NCBI GenBank assembly: GCA_041178545.1 | Contig: JBEGVB010000213.1 | Location: forward strand, 1 to 8,549 | Reading direction: 5' to 3' | Length of the DNA stretch: 8,549 bases | Source: JBEATZ01 sp041178545 | GTDB lineage: Bacteria > Planctomycetota > UBA1135 > UBA2386 | Part shown: positions 1-7,551 of the stretch, piece by piece | How the letters are laid out: every line of letters starts with the position of its first letter | How positions within the stretch are numbered: the stretch's first letter is position 1 | Program-made: the position numbers and the translations under genes | The notes under the pieces: generated by a model | The model's database searches: none | What the model was told of the DNA's origin: nothing | Seen by the model: only the letters and a program-made list of their open reading frames with translations

Positions 1-1173
1 CATGCCGATGTTGATGACGATCGACAGGACGAACAGGACCGGGATGCTGGTACGCGCCTTCCTCGACCAGAAGATCTGCGGACTGATCACGTTGCACGCG
101 ATCATGATCCAGTAGGCCCAGGCGTACGGACCGAACGCGCGGTTGATGAACGCAAACTGCTCGTACTCGACGCCGGAGTACCACGCGATGAAGAACTCCA
201 TCGCGTAGGCGTAGCCCACCATGGTGCCCGTCAGCAGGAGGATCTTGGCGATGTTGTCGAGGTGGTTGAGCGTGATCAGGTCGTGCAACCCGAGCCACTT
301 GCGCGCCGGGATCATCAGCGTCAGCACCATGCCGAAGCCGCTGAAGATCGCGCCTGCGACGAAGTAGGGCGGGAAGATCGTCGTGTGCCAGCCGGGGAGG
401 ATGGACACCGCGAAGTCGAACGACACGATCGAGTGCACCGAGAGCACGAGCGGCGTGCTCAGTGCGGCCAGGATCAGGTAGGCCTTCTCGTAGTGCAGCC
501 AGTGGCGGTTGGAGCCGTGCCAGCCGAAGGCGAAGGCGCCGTACAGCTTGGCCGCGAGCACGCGGCCGGACTTGGCCGCGCGGTCACGGAAGGTGGCGAG
601 GTCCGGGATCAGGCCGACGAACCAGAACAGCGCGGACACCGTGAAGTAGGTGCTGACCGCGAACACGTCCCAGAGCAGCGGGCTCTTGAAGTTGGGCCAC
701 ATGGCCATCTGGTTGGGCAGCGGGAACACCCAGTAGATGACCCAGATGCGGCCCACGTGGATGGCAGGGAAGATGCCTGCTGCCATGACCGCGAAGATGG
801 TCATGGCCTCGGACGCGCGGTTGATCGACGTGCGCCACTTCTGCCGGAACAGGAAGAGGATCGCGCTGATCAGGGTGCCGGCGTGGCCGATGCCGATCCA
901 GAACACGAAGTTCACGATGGGCCATGCCCAGCCGACCGGCACGTTGTTGCCCCACACGCCGACGCCCGTGAACACCAGGTAGCCGATCATGGCCCCCAGG
1001 TTGAGCAGCAGTGCGATGGCGATGCCGAACATCAGGTACCAGCCGCGCGCGGGCCGGTTCTCGGCGACGCGGGCGACGATGTCGGTGACCGAGGCGAAGT
1101 TGTTCTTGCCTTCGACCAGCGGGGCCCGGCGCAGCGGATTCTCGGGCTCGTCCAGAACGGTGATGGAGGTCAT
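1..1173 (-). CDS. actC: ActC, NrfD-like integral membrane quinol-oxidising subunit of alternative complex III (3' end cut by window)
   Basis: 391 codons are present, read from ATG at 1173 to the window edge, still open. ActC is usually about 460-490 residues, so the C-terminus is missing. It is a multi-spanning membrane protein: hydrophobic segments lie near residues 45-70, 80-109, 124-150, 168-190, 230-250, 265-288, 308-332 and 349-366. Hallmarks of the ActC/NrfD (PsrC-like) family are visible: WIGIGHAGTLISAI (92-105), FRQKWRTSINRASEAM (109-124), FPAIHVGR (135-142), and LPGWHTTIFPPYFVAGAIFSG (259-279). In known ACIII, ActC carries the quinol site and a putative proton path facing ActB. The start follows the actB stop by one base (TGA-G-ATG), with a GGAG at 1184-1187 ten bases upstream, so it is co-transcribed and probably translationally coupled to actB. 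The family is secure. Its paralogue ActF has the same fold, but the position directly after actB argues for ActC. Confidence 0.95.
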   Translation of the reverse strand, partial: MTSITVLDEPENPLRRAPLVEGKNNFASVTDIVARVAENRPARGWYLMFGIAIALLLNLGAMIGYLVFTGVGVWGNNVPVGWAWPIVNFVFWIGIGHAGTLISAILFLFRQKWRTSINRASEAMTIFAVMAAGIFPAIHVGRIWVIYWVFPLPNQMAMWPNFKSPLLWDVFAVSTYFTVSALFWFVGLIPDLATFRDRAAKSGRVLAAKLYGAFAFGWHGSNRHWLHYEKAYLILAALSTPLVLSVHSIVSFDFAVSILPGWHTTIFPPYFVAGAIFSGFGMVLTLMIPARKWLGLHDLITLNHLDNIAKILLLTGTMVGYAYAMEFFIAWYSGVEYEQFAFINRAFGPYAWAYWIMIACNVISPQIFWSRKARTSIPVLFVLSIVINIGM

Positions 1174-1174
1174 C

Positions 1175-4100
1175 TCAGGACAGCTCCGGGTTGATGTTCC
1201 TGATGCGCCCGAGGTAGGTCGTGCGCGGCTTGGTGTTGAGGTCGGAGAGCACGCCGTAGTTCAGCGGCACCTGCTTGAGCTTGGAGACCTTGCTGTTGGG
1301 GTCCAGCAGGTTGCCGAAGGCAATCGCCTGGGTCGGGCACGCCTGGCCGCACGCGGGCTGCACCTCACCGTCCTGGATGAGGCGCTTCTGCAGCTTGGCC
1401 GTGATGCGCGCACCGTTGATGCGCTGCACGCAGTAGGTGCACTTCTCGATCACGCCGCGGTTGCGGATCGTGACGTCCGGGTTGAACGCCATGCGGCGCG
1501 TGTCCGGCACGTCCCCGACGTAGTCGAGGTAGTTGAAGCGGCGCACCTTGTAAGGGCAGTTGTTGCTGCAGTAGCGCGTGCCGATGCAGCGGTTGTAGGC
1601 CATGTCGTTGAGGCCTTCGGGGCTGTGCATCGTGGCGCCCACCGGGCACACCGACTCGCAGGGCGCGTTCTCGCACTGCATGCACGGCACCGGCATGTGG
1701 GCAACCTTCGGGTCCTCGGCCACCGCCAGCTTGTCCGTGAAGCTCGTTCCCTTCGCGGTGAAGTACCGGTCGGTGCGGAGCCAGAACATCTCGCGGCCGC
1801 GCGCCATCTGCGTCTTGCCGACCATCGGGATGTTGTTCTCGGAGGCGCAGGCAACCACGCACGCGCTGCAACCGGTGCAGGCGTTGAGGTCGATGGCCAT
1901 GCCCCACTGGTAGGGCGACGCGGCGACCTCGGGGTCCTTGCTCTTGTCGCCCAGGAGGTAGCCACGCTCCTCCCACAGCGACTTGTTGATGTCGTCCTCG
2001 GTCTTCCCCTTGAGGAGCGCTGCCTGGTAGAGCGGCGACATCTTGGGGGCCCACAGCGGGTCGGCTGCGAACTCTTCCTTGGTGGCCTCGCGCACGATGG
2101 CGCGGCCGGCCATGGTGCCCTGGTCCTGTGCGGACACGAGCTTGTACGCGCCACCGGCCTTGCTCACCTTGACGCCGGGCACGATCCACTGGCGGTCGGC
2201 TGTGCGGACCGGGCCAGCGTCGAAGCCAGCGCCCTTGGCAACCTTGCAGTCGGCACCCAGGCGACGGCCCCAGCCGAGACCGATCGTCAGGCTCTTCTCG
2301 GCATGACCCGGGAGCACCCAGGCAGCAGCCGTGATCGAGCCACCGTCCGCGGCAACCGTCACCAGGTCACCGTTGGCGACGCCGAGCTCCTCGGCGCCAC
2401 GCGCGCTCATCAGCAGCGCGTTGTCCCACACCAGCTTGGTGAGGTTCTCGGGCAGCTCCTGCATCCAGGAGTTGTTGGCGTAGCGGCCGTCCCACATCTT
2501 GGAGTCGGCGCGCAGCACGAGTTCCCAGCCGTCGACGGCTGCAGGCATCTCGCGCACGGCAGCCGCAACCGCGGCGCCGTTGAGGTTCACCGTCTCCGGG
2601 GCGCTGGCCGAGTTGGCGAGCACGCCGTCGTGGACCGTCGTGGCCCACAGCGACTCGAAGTCCACGGCCGCGCCGGCAACGGCCTTCCACGTCTCGCGCA
2701 CCACCTCGTGGCCGAGGGTGCCGTCGCGACGGGGCGGGGCCGACTGCAGGGCGGGGTGGTCGCAGAGCCATCCGAGCAACTCGATCGCACTGAGACCGCC
2801 GTGCAGCGGGGCGACGAGAGGCTGCGTGACCGACAGGCTGCCGTCGTAGGCGCGGGCATCGCCCCACGCCTCGAGCTCGTGCGCGAGGGGGAAGTGCCAC
2901 TGGCACAGCTGGCCCGTCTCGTCGTCGTAGCCGCCGAGGTGCACGGTGTTGGCCACCTTGCCGTCGGCGAGCAGCTTGGCGAACTGGAGGTTGGCCGGCG
3001 CGTCGTAGGCCGGGTTGGAGCCGGCGATCACGAGCGTCTTCACCTCGCCGGCGCCCATGGCGTTGGCAAGGGCCGTGAGGTCGTCGACGCGGCTGCCGGC
3101 GACGCTCGCGGGCGTGGCGGTGAAGTTCACCACCGTGCCGAGCGCGCCGAGCTGTGCATTGATCGCGTGCACCAGCGCCTGCACTGCGGCAGGCTGGCGC
3201 GGACCGGCGACCACGACACACTTGCCGCGGTTCGCATTCAGGTCCTTGGCGACGATCTCGACCCAGTTCTTGCCGTTGTGCGTGAACTTGGCGCTCTTCT
3301 GGACGACGGCTGCAAGGTCACCACCTACGCCCAGTTCCGCGGCGAGGGCCTTGGCGACCTCGGCCACGTCCTGTGCGCGGACGCGGAAGCGGTGGTCGGC
3401 CATGGTGCCGGTGGTCGAGAACGTCGACTCGACGGCGTAGAGACGGCTGACGTTGTCCGTTGCCGCCTGCAGCTTGCGTCGGCTCGCCCACTGGCGTGCC
3501 GAGCGGAGGCTCGGGCCGTCGAGACCCAGGAAGTCGCTGTCGAGGGCGACGACCACGTCGGCCTTGCTGAAGTCGACGTGCTGGTCGAGCGCCTTGCCGA
3601 AGGCCGTGGCCGCAGCCTTCAGCTCCTGGTCGCGGTGCACCGACTCCCACGCGTGGAAGCGGACCTTGGGCAGCACGCTCGTCAGCTTGGCGACGAGCGC
3701 TTCCTGCGTCGGCGAGGTGGAAGGGGCCAGCAGGACGTGCATTCCTGCACCCTGACCCGTCATCAACTCGGCGGAGTGCGTGCCCCACCACGTGTGGAAG
3801 GCGTCGTACACGTCGCCCTTCACGCTGCTCGGACCGCGTGCGGTGCGGCTGCGCGCAGGGTCGTAGAGACCCAGCAGCTCGGCCTGCAGGAAGGCATCGC
3901 TCGCGCCCATGCTCATGGGGTGGAGCGGGTTGCCCTCGACCTTGGTCGGACGGCCATCGCTGCTCTTGCAGAGGACGCCGATGCCGTAGCCGTTGCGCGT
4001 GAACGTGGTCGCGTAGTGCGCGGCGATGCCGGGGCGGAAGCCCTCGGGACGCTTGTTGAACGGCAGGATGTGCGTGACGGGCTTGCGGCAGCTGGTCAGG

Positions 4101-4312
4101 CCGGCGAGGGCCACCGACGCAGCCACTGCGGAGAGGAAGCCGCGGCGCGACACCTCGTCCGGCGCCTCGGCGATGTCCTCGGGGAACTCGCGGTGCAGCA
4201 CGCCCTGGAACTCGGGCGAGTTCTCCAGCTGCTCGATGCTGCGCCAGTACACGGTGCCCTCAGCGGGGCTGGATCCCTGCGACGCGGCAGGAGGGGTGAT
4301 GGTCTCGCTCAT
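1175..4312 (-). CDS. actB: ActB, Tat-exported molybdopterin-oxidoreductase-like/iron-sulfur subunit of alternative complex III
   Basis: 1045 residues, the usual size for ActB, a natural fusion of a molybdopterin-oxidoreductase-like domain (about 80-790; in characterised ACIII it lacks the Mo cofactor) and an NrfC-like ferredoxin domain (about 800-1045). It relays electrons between the quinol site and ActA hemes. The N-terminus has YWRSIEQLENSPEF (22-35) and REFP, typical of proteins annotated TAT-variant-translocated molybdopterin oxidoreductase, then twin arginines R56-R57 (SRRGFL), a hydrophobic stretch and a lipobox-like LTSC ending at C75. Fifteen cluster cysteines are seen: C812/815/818/822, C877/880/885/889, C909/915/919 and C958/961/988/992. 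T912 stands in CIGTRYC where a fourth cysteine would be, the known ACIII pattern that gives one [3Fe-4S] plus three [4Fe-4S] clusters. I chose the ATG at 4312 because it overlaps the actA stop as ATGA and precedes the conserved N-terminal motif. There is no strong ribosome-binding site, so coupling to actA is likely. Confidence 0.96.
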   Translation of the reverse strand: MSETITPPAASQGSSPAEGTVYWRSIEQLENSPEFQGVLHREFPEDIAEAPDEVSRRGFLSAVAASVALAGLTSCRKPVTHILPFNKRPEGFRPGIAAHYATTFTRNGYGIGVLCKSSDGRPTKVEGNPLHPMSMGASDAFLQAELLGLYDPARSRTARGPSSVKGDVYDAFHTWWGTHSAELMTGQGAGMHVLLAPSTSPTQEALVAKLTSVLPKVRFHAWESVHRDQELKAAATAFGKALDQHVDFSKADVVVALDSDFLGLDGPSLRSARQWASRRKLQAATDNVSRLYAVESTFSTTGTMADHRFRVRAQDVAEVAKALAAELGVGGDLAAVVQKSAKFTHNGKNWVEIVAKDLNANRGKCVVVAGPRQPAAVQALVHAINAQLGALGTVVNFTATPASVAGSRVDDLTALANAMGAGEVKTLVIAGSNPAYDAPANLQFAKLLADGKVANTVHLGGYDDETGQLCQWHFPLAHELEAWGDARAYDGSLSVTQPLVAPLHGGLSAIELLGWLCDHPALQSAPPRRDGTLGHEVVRETWKAVAGAAVDFESLWATTVHDGVLANSASAPETVNLNGAAVAAAVREMPAAVDGWELVLRADSKMWDGRYANNSWMQELPENLTKLVWDNALLMSARGAEELGVANGDLVTVAADGGSITAAAWVLPGHAEKSLTIGLGWGRRLGADCKVAKGAGFDAGPVRTADRQWIVPGVKVSKAGGAYKLVSAQDQGTMAGRAIVREATKEEFAADPLWAPKMSPLYQAALLKGKTEDDINKSLWEERGYLLGDKSKDPEVAASPYQWGMAIDLNACTGCSACVVACASENNIPMVGKTQMARGREMFWLRTDRYFTAKGTSFTDKLAVAEDPKVAHMPVPCMQCENAPCESVCPVGATMHSPEGLNDMAYNRCIGTRYCSNNCPYKVRRFNYLDYVGDVPDTRRMAFNPDVTIRNRGVIEKCTYCVQRINGARITAKLQKRLIQDGEVQPACGQACPTQAIAFGNLLDPNSKVSKLKQVPLNYGVLSDLNTKPRTTYLGRIRNINPELS

Positions 4313-4959
4313 CGATGGCACGCCGAGCAGTGGGTTGGGGGATGCAGGTTGCGATCCTTCTTGAACTGCAGGCCCTGGACCGGGTCCGGCGTGAAGTTCA
4401 TGTCCGTGATCTTGTCGAGCGGGCGCAGGTGCTTCTCGGGCTCGCGATGGCACTCGAGGCACCAGCCCATGCTGAGCGGCTCGACCTGACGCACGACTTC
4501 CATCTGGTCCACGCGGCCGTGGCAGCTCGCGCAGCCGACGCCGGCGCCGACGTGCACGGCGTGGTTGAAGTACGCGTAGTCCGGCAGCATGTGGACCTTG
4601 ACCCACTCGACCGCCGGGTTGTCGCCCTTGCCGTCGCCGTACTTCTCACGCAGTTCCGCGAGCAGCGCGCTGTCGGTCTTCACCTGCTTGTGGCAGCCCA
4701 TGCACGTCTCGGCGTCCGGCACCGTGGCGTGGGCGCCGTGCTCCACCTCGCGGTGGCAGTAGCGGCAGTCCATGCCCAGCTGGCTGGCGTGCTTCAGGTG
4801 GCTGTACAGGATGGGCTGGACCGGCGCGTAGCCCACATCCGTGTGCTTGGGCGAAAACCAGAACCAGACCGTGAAGACCACGCTGACGGCAACCACCGGC
4901 AGCGCCAGGGCCACCATGGCAGGCAGCTTGTTGGTCCACTTGGGAAAAAGTGCGGTCAA
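4309..4959 (-). CDS. actA: ActA, membrane-anchored pentaheme cytochrome c subunit of alternative complex III
   Basis: 216 residues with one N-terminal membrane segment (about 13-36, ending in WFWFSPKH) and five CxxCH heme c motifs: CRYCH (65-69), CMGCH (86-90), CASCH (143-147), CLECH (167-171) and CSACH (211-215). The protein ends one residue after the last heme motif, as is typical of ActA. It lies on the outer face of the cytoplasmic membrane and passes electrons from ActB toward ActE, soluble cytochrome c or an oxidase. The start is TTG at 4959, supported by GGGAGGGG at 4967-4974 with a seven-base spacer. The only nearby in-frame ATG (residue 15) falls inside the membrane segment. The stop overlaps the actB start (ATGA). 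As first gene of the operon it sits behind a roughly 125-base leader with a candidate promoter. Cytochrome c7/NrfH-type multiheme proteins are relatives, but the context fixes it as ActA. Confidence 0.96.
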   Translation of the reverse strand: MTALFPKWTNKLPAMVALALPVVAVSVVFTVWFWFSPKHTDVGYAPVQPILYSHLKHASQLGMDCRYCHREVEHGAHATVPDAETCMGCHKQVKTDSALLAELREKYGDGKGDNPAVEWVKVHMLPDYAYFNHAVHVGAGVGCASCHGRVDQMEVVRQVEPLSMGWCLECHREPEKHLRPLDKITDMNFTPDPVQGLQFKKDRNLHPPTHCSACHR

Positions 4960-4966
4960 GGGCGTT

Positions 4967-4974
4967 CCCCTCCC
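4967..4974 (-). promoter_or_regulatory. Ribosome binding site of actA, decides a TTG start
   Basis: On the minus strand GGGAGGGG is followed by AACGCCC and then TTG (4959-4957). It is the strongest Shine-Dalgarno match in the window. No in-frame ATG or GTG is better placed, so it fixes the rare TTG as the actA start. Confidence 0.75.
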
Positions 4975-5060
4975 GGGTTGGCGGGGATGTTGATGGGTCG
5001 AGGAAATCGTTGTGGAAAACCTCTAAACCCATGCACGGCAAGGGCTCGGGAGGGTTCCAC

Positions 5061-5082
5061 CACGGGTGCAGGGCGCCCCGTG
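5061..5082 (-). other. GC-rich inverted repeat in the act leader
   Basis: CACGGG (5061-5066) pairs with CCCGTG (5077-5082) across a ten-base loop, and an eight-base palindrome GGGCGCCC (5071-5078) overlaps it as an alternative fold. It lies just downstream of the candidate act promoter, in the transcribed leader. It lacks a following T-run on either strand, so it is not a standard terminator. It may be an operator or leader structure, or chance in GC-rich DNA. Confidence 0.25.
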
Positions 5083-5091
5083 AGGGCTAAC

Positions 5092-5120
5092 GTCGTAAAA
5101 GATCGCCCCCATCGGGTCAA
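5092..5120 (-). promoter_or_regulatory. Candidate sigma-70-like promoter of the actABC operon
   Basis: On the minus strand TTGACC (5120-5115) is followed by 17 bases and TACGAC (5097-5092). The -35 is a five-of-six match; the -10 is weak (three of six). It lies in the only AT-enriched patch of the 245-base gap between SGNH hydrolase 1 and actA, and would give a leader of about 125 bases. There is no experimental support, and another promoter in the gap is possible. Confidence 0.35.
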
Positions 5121-5204
5121 TTTCAGAGTGACAGGAAATGCCCCAACAGCCGTGGCAACCCGGGCTTGGTCGGGCAGGACTCCCCACCCCCCCACGGCGC
5201 ACGG

Positions 5205-6344
5205 TCAGCGCCAGTGCTGGCGGACGAACCCCTCGATCGCGGGCAGCGCGAGGAGCTGGGCGCTGGGGTTCGGGTGGTAGTCGGCAGGGGTGACCCAGAG
5301 GTCCTGGTCGCGGTGCCCGCGCAGGCTCGGCAGCAGGTCGAGGAAGGGAATCCCGGCACCGGCGCAGAACGCGGCCACCCGGTCGTGGAGCCCCTGGAAC
5401 GGGTAGGTGGCCCCGGGCGAGAGGCCCTGCAGGAAGGGCCAGAGACAGACCAGGAACCGGACATTGCGCTGCGCGCACCAGTCCTTCATCCGCTGCAGCG
5501 CATCCTGGGTGCCACCACTCGCCCACATCGCCGCCAAGGGCCTGTCACCGTCGAGGAGACCCGATGCAAGTCCTTGATCTTCAGGGAGTTGCAGAAGGAT
5601 AGTCGACCAGTCCAGCGCCGGGTCCAGGTCCAGCGGGCCACGCTGCGTGAGGGCGTAGATGCCGTCGAACAGGCGGAAGCCCGTGGGGGCTCGGGGCGGC
5701 AGGGCCAGGCACAAGCCGCTGCTCGGGACCAGGTCGTTGAGGCACAGGGTCACCACCACCACGTCGGGGTCGAAGGCACCAAAGCGGTCGCGCAGCCCCC
5801 ACCAGTACTCGTCGGGCACGATGGCACCTGCCGCCCCGCAGTTGATGGTGCGCACGTCCCCGCGGTCGGTGCGCAACGCGTCCTCCAGCATCCGCACCCA
5901 GTTCTGCTCGGCCGGGATGCCCCAGCCGAAGGTGAACGAGTCACCGATGCACAGGATGCGCTGCTGGCCGGCGGGCTTCGCGGGGCCGAACGCCTCCTCG
6001 TCCCGTTCGCGGAGGCCCCAGCGGTTGATCTGCACCGCGACGCAGCCCTGCTCGTCGAGCCAGGGCTTCTGCATCACGTCCTGGTTGCGGTAGCAGATGA
6101 AGAACTGGGCACCGGGGGCAAACCGCTCGCGCGGCCGCGGGCTCTCGGGCACGGCCTCGAGCAGACCTGCCGCCTTGGCTGCCTTGTAGTCGGCCTCGGC
6201 ACGTTGTGCGTCCTGGTAGAAGAGCGCACCCTGCACCGGCTGGGGCGGGAGCGCGCGCAGCAGCACCTCGGCGAGGGCCATGGCGCCGAAGAGTGCGAGG
6301 GCGCCTGCGACGGCACCGAACAGCAACCGGCGTGGGCTCCTCAT
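5205..6344 (-). CDS. SGNH/GDSL-type hydrolase, membrane-anchored (copy 1)
   Basis: 379 residues. An N-terminal signal anchor (R5-R6 then hydrophobic 7-29) places the domain outside the cytoplasmic membrane. SGNH blocks are clear: GDSFTFGWG (134-142) with nucleophile S136; the block II glycine near G170 (NCGAAG); LCLNDL (200-205) with N203; and PADYHPN (353-359) with the D355/H357 pair. This predicts an esterase or O-acyltransferase-type serine enzyme, probably acting on a glycan or lipid, but the substrate is unknown. It is a paralogue of the next gene upstream, sharing FF-x-CY, GCV, LCLNDL, WPFLQGL and DLLP. The ATG at 6344 overlaps the stop of that gene as ATGA, indicating an operon with translational coupling; the Shine-Dalgarno is weak. 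The reading frame stays open far upstream through the neighbour, but that is a GC-rich shadow, and the signal anchor supports this start. Confidence 0.88.
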   Translation of the reverse strand: MRSPRRLLFGAVAGALALFGAMALAEVLLRALPPQPVQGALFYQDAQRAEADYKAAKAAGLLEAVPESPRPRERFAPGAQFFICYRNQDVMQKPWLDEQGCVAVQINRWGLRERDEEAFGPAKPAGQQRILCIGDSFTFGWGIPAEQNWVRMLEDALRTDRGDVRTINCGAAGAIVPDEYWWGLRDRFGAFDPDVVVVTLCLNDLVPSSGLCLALPPRAPTGFRLFDGIYALTQRGPLDLDPALDWSTILLQLPEDQGLASGLLDGDRPLAAMWASGGTQDALQRMKDWCAQRNVRFLVCLWPFLQGLSPGATYPFQGLHDRVAAFCAGAGIPFLDLLPSLRGHRDQDLWVTPADYHPNPSAQLLALPAIEGFVRQHWR

Positions 6345-7504
6345 CGGCCCAGCCCCGCCACGTCGGCCACGAATGCACTGAGCACCGGGGTGACCAGCTC
6401 CTGTGCGCGCTCGTTGGGATGCATGTCCACCGGGCTCACCCAGAGCGACTCTGCGGGCACGTCGGCGAGCACGGGCAGCAGGTCGAGGAGCGGCAGCTGC
6501 TCGCGGGCACAGAACTCCTCCAGCAAGCGGTGCATGGTCACGAACGGGTAGTGGCGCCCCGCGCCCAGACCCTGCAGGAAGGGCCAAACCACCACCGCCG
6601 GCCTCGCCCCGTGGGCCCGGCACCAGTCGCGGATGGCGCGCAGCGCCTGTTGGGGCGTGTCTCCCTGCCAGTAGAGGACAGGGGTCTCGTTCTTCTGGGT
6701 GAACGCCGGGTGGTCGGCGGGCAGGCCGAGCAGCCGCGGCACCACGTCGTCCTCGGGGTCCAGCTCGAGGGCGCGCCTGGTGCGCGTGAGGTGGAGGAGG
6801 TCGCCGAGGAGCGCGGACCCGAGCACCGTGCCGGCGGGCTCCAGCGCCTCGTCGCGGTACTGGCAGAGCTTGCCGTTGGTGACCAGCAGGTCGTTGAGGC
6901 ACAGGGTGACGAGCACCACGTCCGGCTGCAGCCTGCCGAACCGGTGGACCAGCGCGGCCGCATACTCGTCGGCGTACGACGAACCTGCACCGCCGGCGTT
7001 GACCAGCTGGACCTGCGGCCAGTGCCTCGTGAGTTCCTGCTCCACCAGCACCGGCCAGTTGTGCTCCTGGCGCACGCCCCAGCCCAGCGTGAACGAGTCG
7101 CCGAGGCACAGCACGCGCGTGGTGCCAGCGGGCTTGTCCCACGTGAGCCCGGGGCGATCGCGCAAGCCGAGCTCGTTGAAGCGGTACTCGACGCATCCGT
7201 CGGCGTCGAAGTAGGGCTGGTGCGGCCCCGTGTAGCAGAGGAAGAAGCGGGCGCCGGGCAGCCACTCCGGGACTCCCGGCCGTGGCATCGGCGCCTCCAC
7301 GAACTTCTGGATGCGGACGTGGAACGCGACCTGCTCCTCGCGCGACGCGCGCTCGGGCCAGTACGGCTTGCGTTCGCGGTCGCGGAAGTGCATCTGGTAG
7401 GCTTCGCTGCCCCCTCGCAACCCGCGCCAGCTGCATTCGCCCACCAGGGCGGCAACGGCGCTGGCGGCGAGCAGGGTGATCAGGGCACGACGTGTCTTGT
7501 TCAT
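6341..7504 (-). CDS. SGNH/GDSL-type hydrolase, membrane-anchored (copy 2, first gene of the pair)
   Basis: 387 residues. The N-terminus (NKTRR then hydrophobic 7-23) is a signal anchor; C24 follows VGE, which is not a good lipobox. Catalytic blocks: GDSFTLGWG (135-143) with S137; NAGGAG (169-174) supplying the oxyanion glycine; LCLNDL (201-206) with N204; and PVDMHPN (358-364) with D360/H362. Seven cysteines align with copy 1 (C90, C104, C133, C202, C214, C295, C332), suggesting conserved structure and possibly disulfides in an exported domain. Copy 2 has a longer segment around 266-285 than copy 1. The ATG at 7504 is preceded by GGTGG (7514-7518) nine bases upstream. It lies 47 bases from a divergent carbamoyltransferase gene. 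NodU-type carbamoyltransferases are often found beside SGNH proteins, so a shared glycan- or metabolite-modifying role is plausible. The specific substrate and reaction are not known. Confidence 0.88.
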   Translation of the reverse strand: MNKTRRALITLLAASAVAALVGECSWRGLRGGSEAYQMHFRDRERKPYWPERASREEQVAFHVRIQKFVEAPMPRPGVPEWLPGARFFLCYTGPHQPYFDADGCVEYRFNELGLRDRPGLTWDKPAGTTRVLCLGDSFTLGWGVRQEHNWPVLVEQELTRHWPQVQLVNAGGAGSSYADEYAAALVHRFGRLQPDVVLVTLCLNDLLVTNGKLCQYRDEALEPAGTVLGSALLGDLLHLTRTRRALELDPEDDVVPRLLGLPADHPAFTQKNETPVLYWQGDTPQQALRAIRDWCRAHGARPAVVVWPFLQGLGAGRHYPFVTMHRLLEEFCAREQLPLLDLLPVLADVPAESLWVSPVDMHPNERAQELVTPVLSAFVADVAGLGR

Positions 7505-7551
7505 TCGCGGTCGCCACCGGCACGATACCCCGGAGCGTCGCCTCCTCGCCC
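7505..7551. promoter_or_regulatory. Divergent intergenic region between SGNH pair and carbamoyltransferase
   Basis: Only 47 bases separate the two start codons, so promoters for both directions must lie here or inside the neighbouring coding ends. The stretch is GC-rich, with one less GC-rich patch, CACGATACC (7521-7529), which could serve as a -10 element in either direction (GATACC forward, TATCGT reverse). No good -35 box or operator is visible. A GGAG at 7532-7535 is 16 bases from the plus-strand ATG, too far for a normal Shine-Dalgarno. Confidence 0.3.

Noticed and set aside
262..1194. A plus-strand open frame of 310 codons antisense to actC
   Set aside because: Low-complexity composition full of Glu, His, Arg and Asp, with no family motif; the other strand encodes a clear NrfD-like membrane protein.
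989..4489. A plus-strand open frame of 1166 codons antisense to actB
   Set aside because: It is a shadow of actB in GC-rich DNA: its translation is rich in Arg/His/Val/Ala/Leu with no recognisable domain, while the opposite strand encodes all ActB motifs over the same bases.
4313..4606. An in-frame 98-codon extension of actB upstream of 4312
   Set aside because: It overlaps the heme-binding half of actA and is low-complexity Arg/Gly/Pro/Ala; the ATG at 4312 gives the conserved ActB N-terminus.
5154..5170. CCCGGG-centred inverted repeat considered as a terminator or operator
   Set aside because: The symmetry does not extend beyond the six-base core, which is expected by chance at this GC content.
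5181..5194. C-rich tract (G-runs on the minus strand) just after the SGNH copy 1 stop, considered as a terminator or G-quadruplex
   Set aside because: There is no stem-loop with a T-run, and only two or three close G-runs, too few for a convincing quadruplex.
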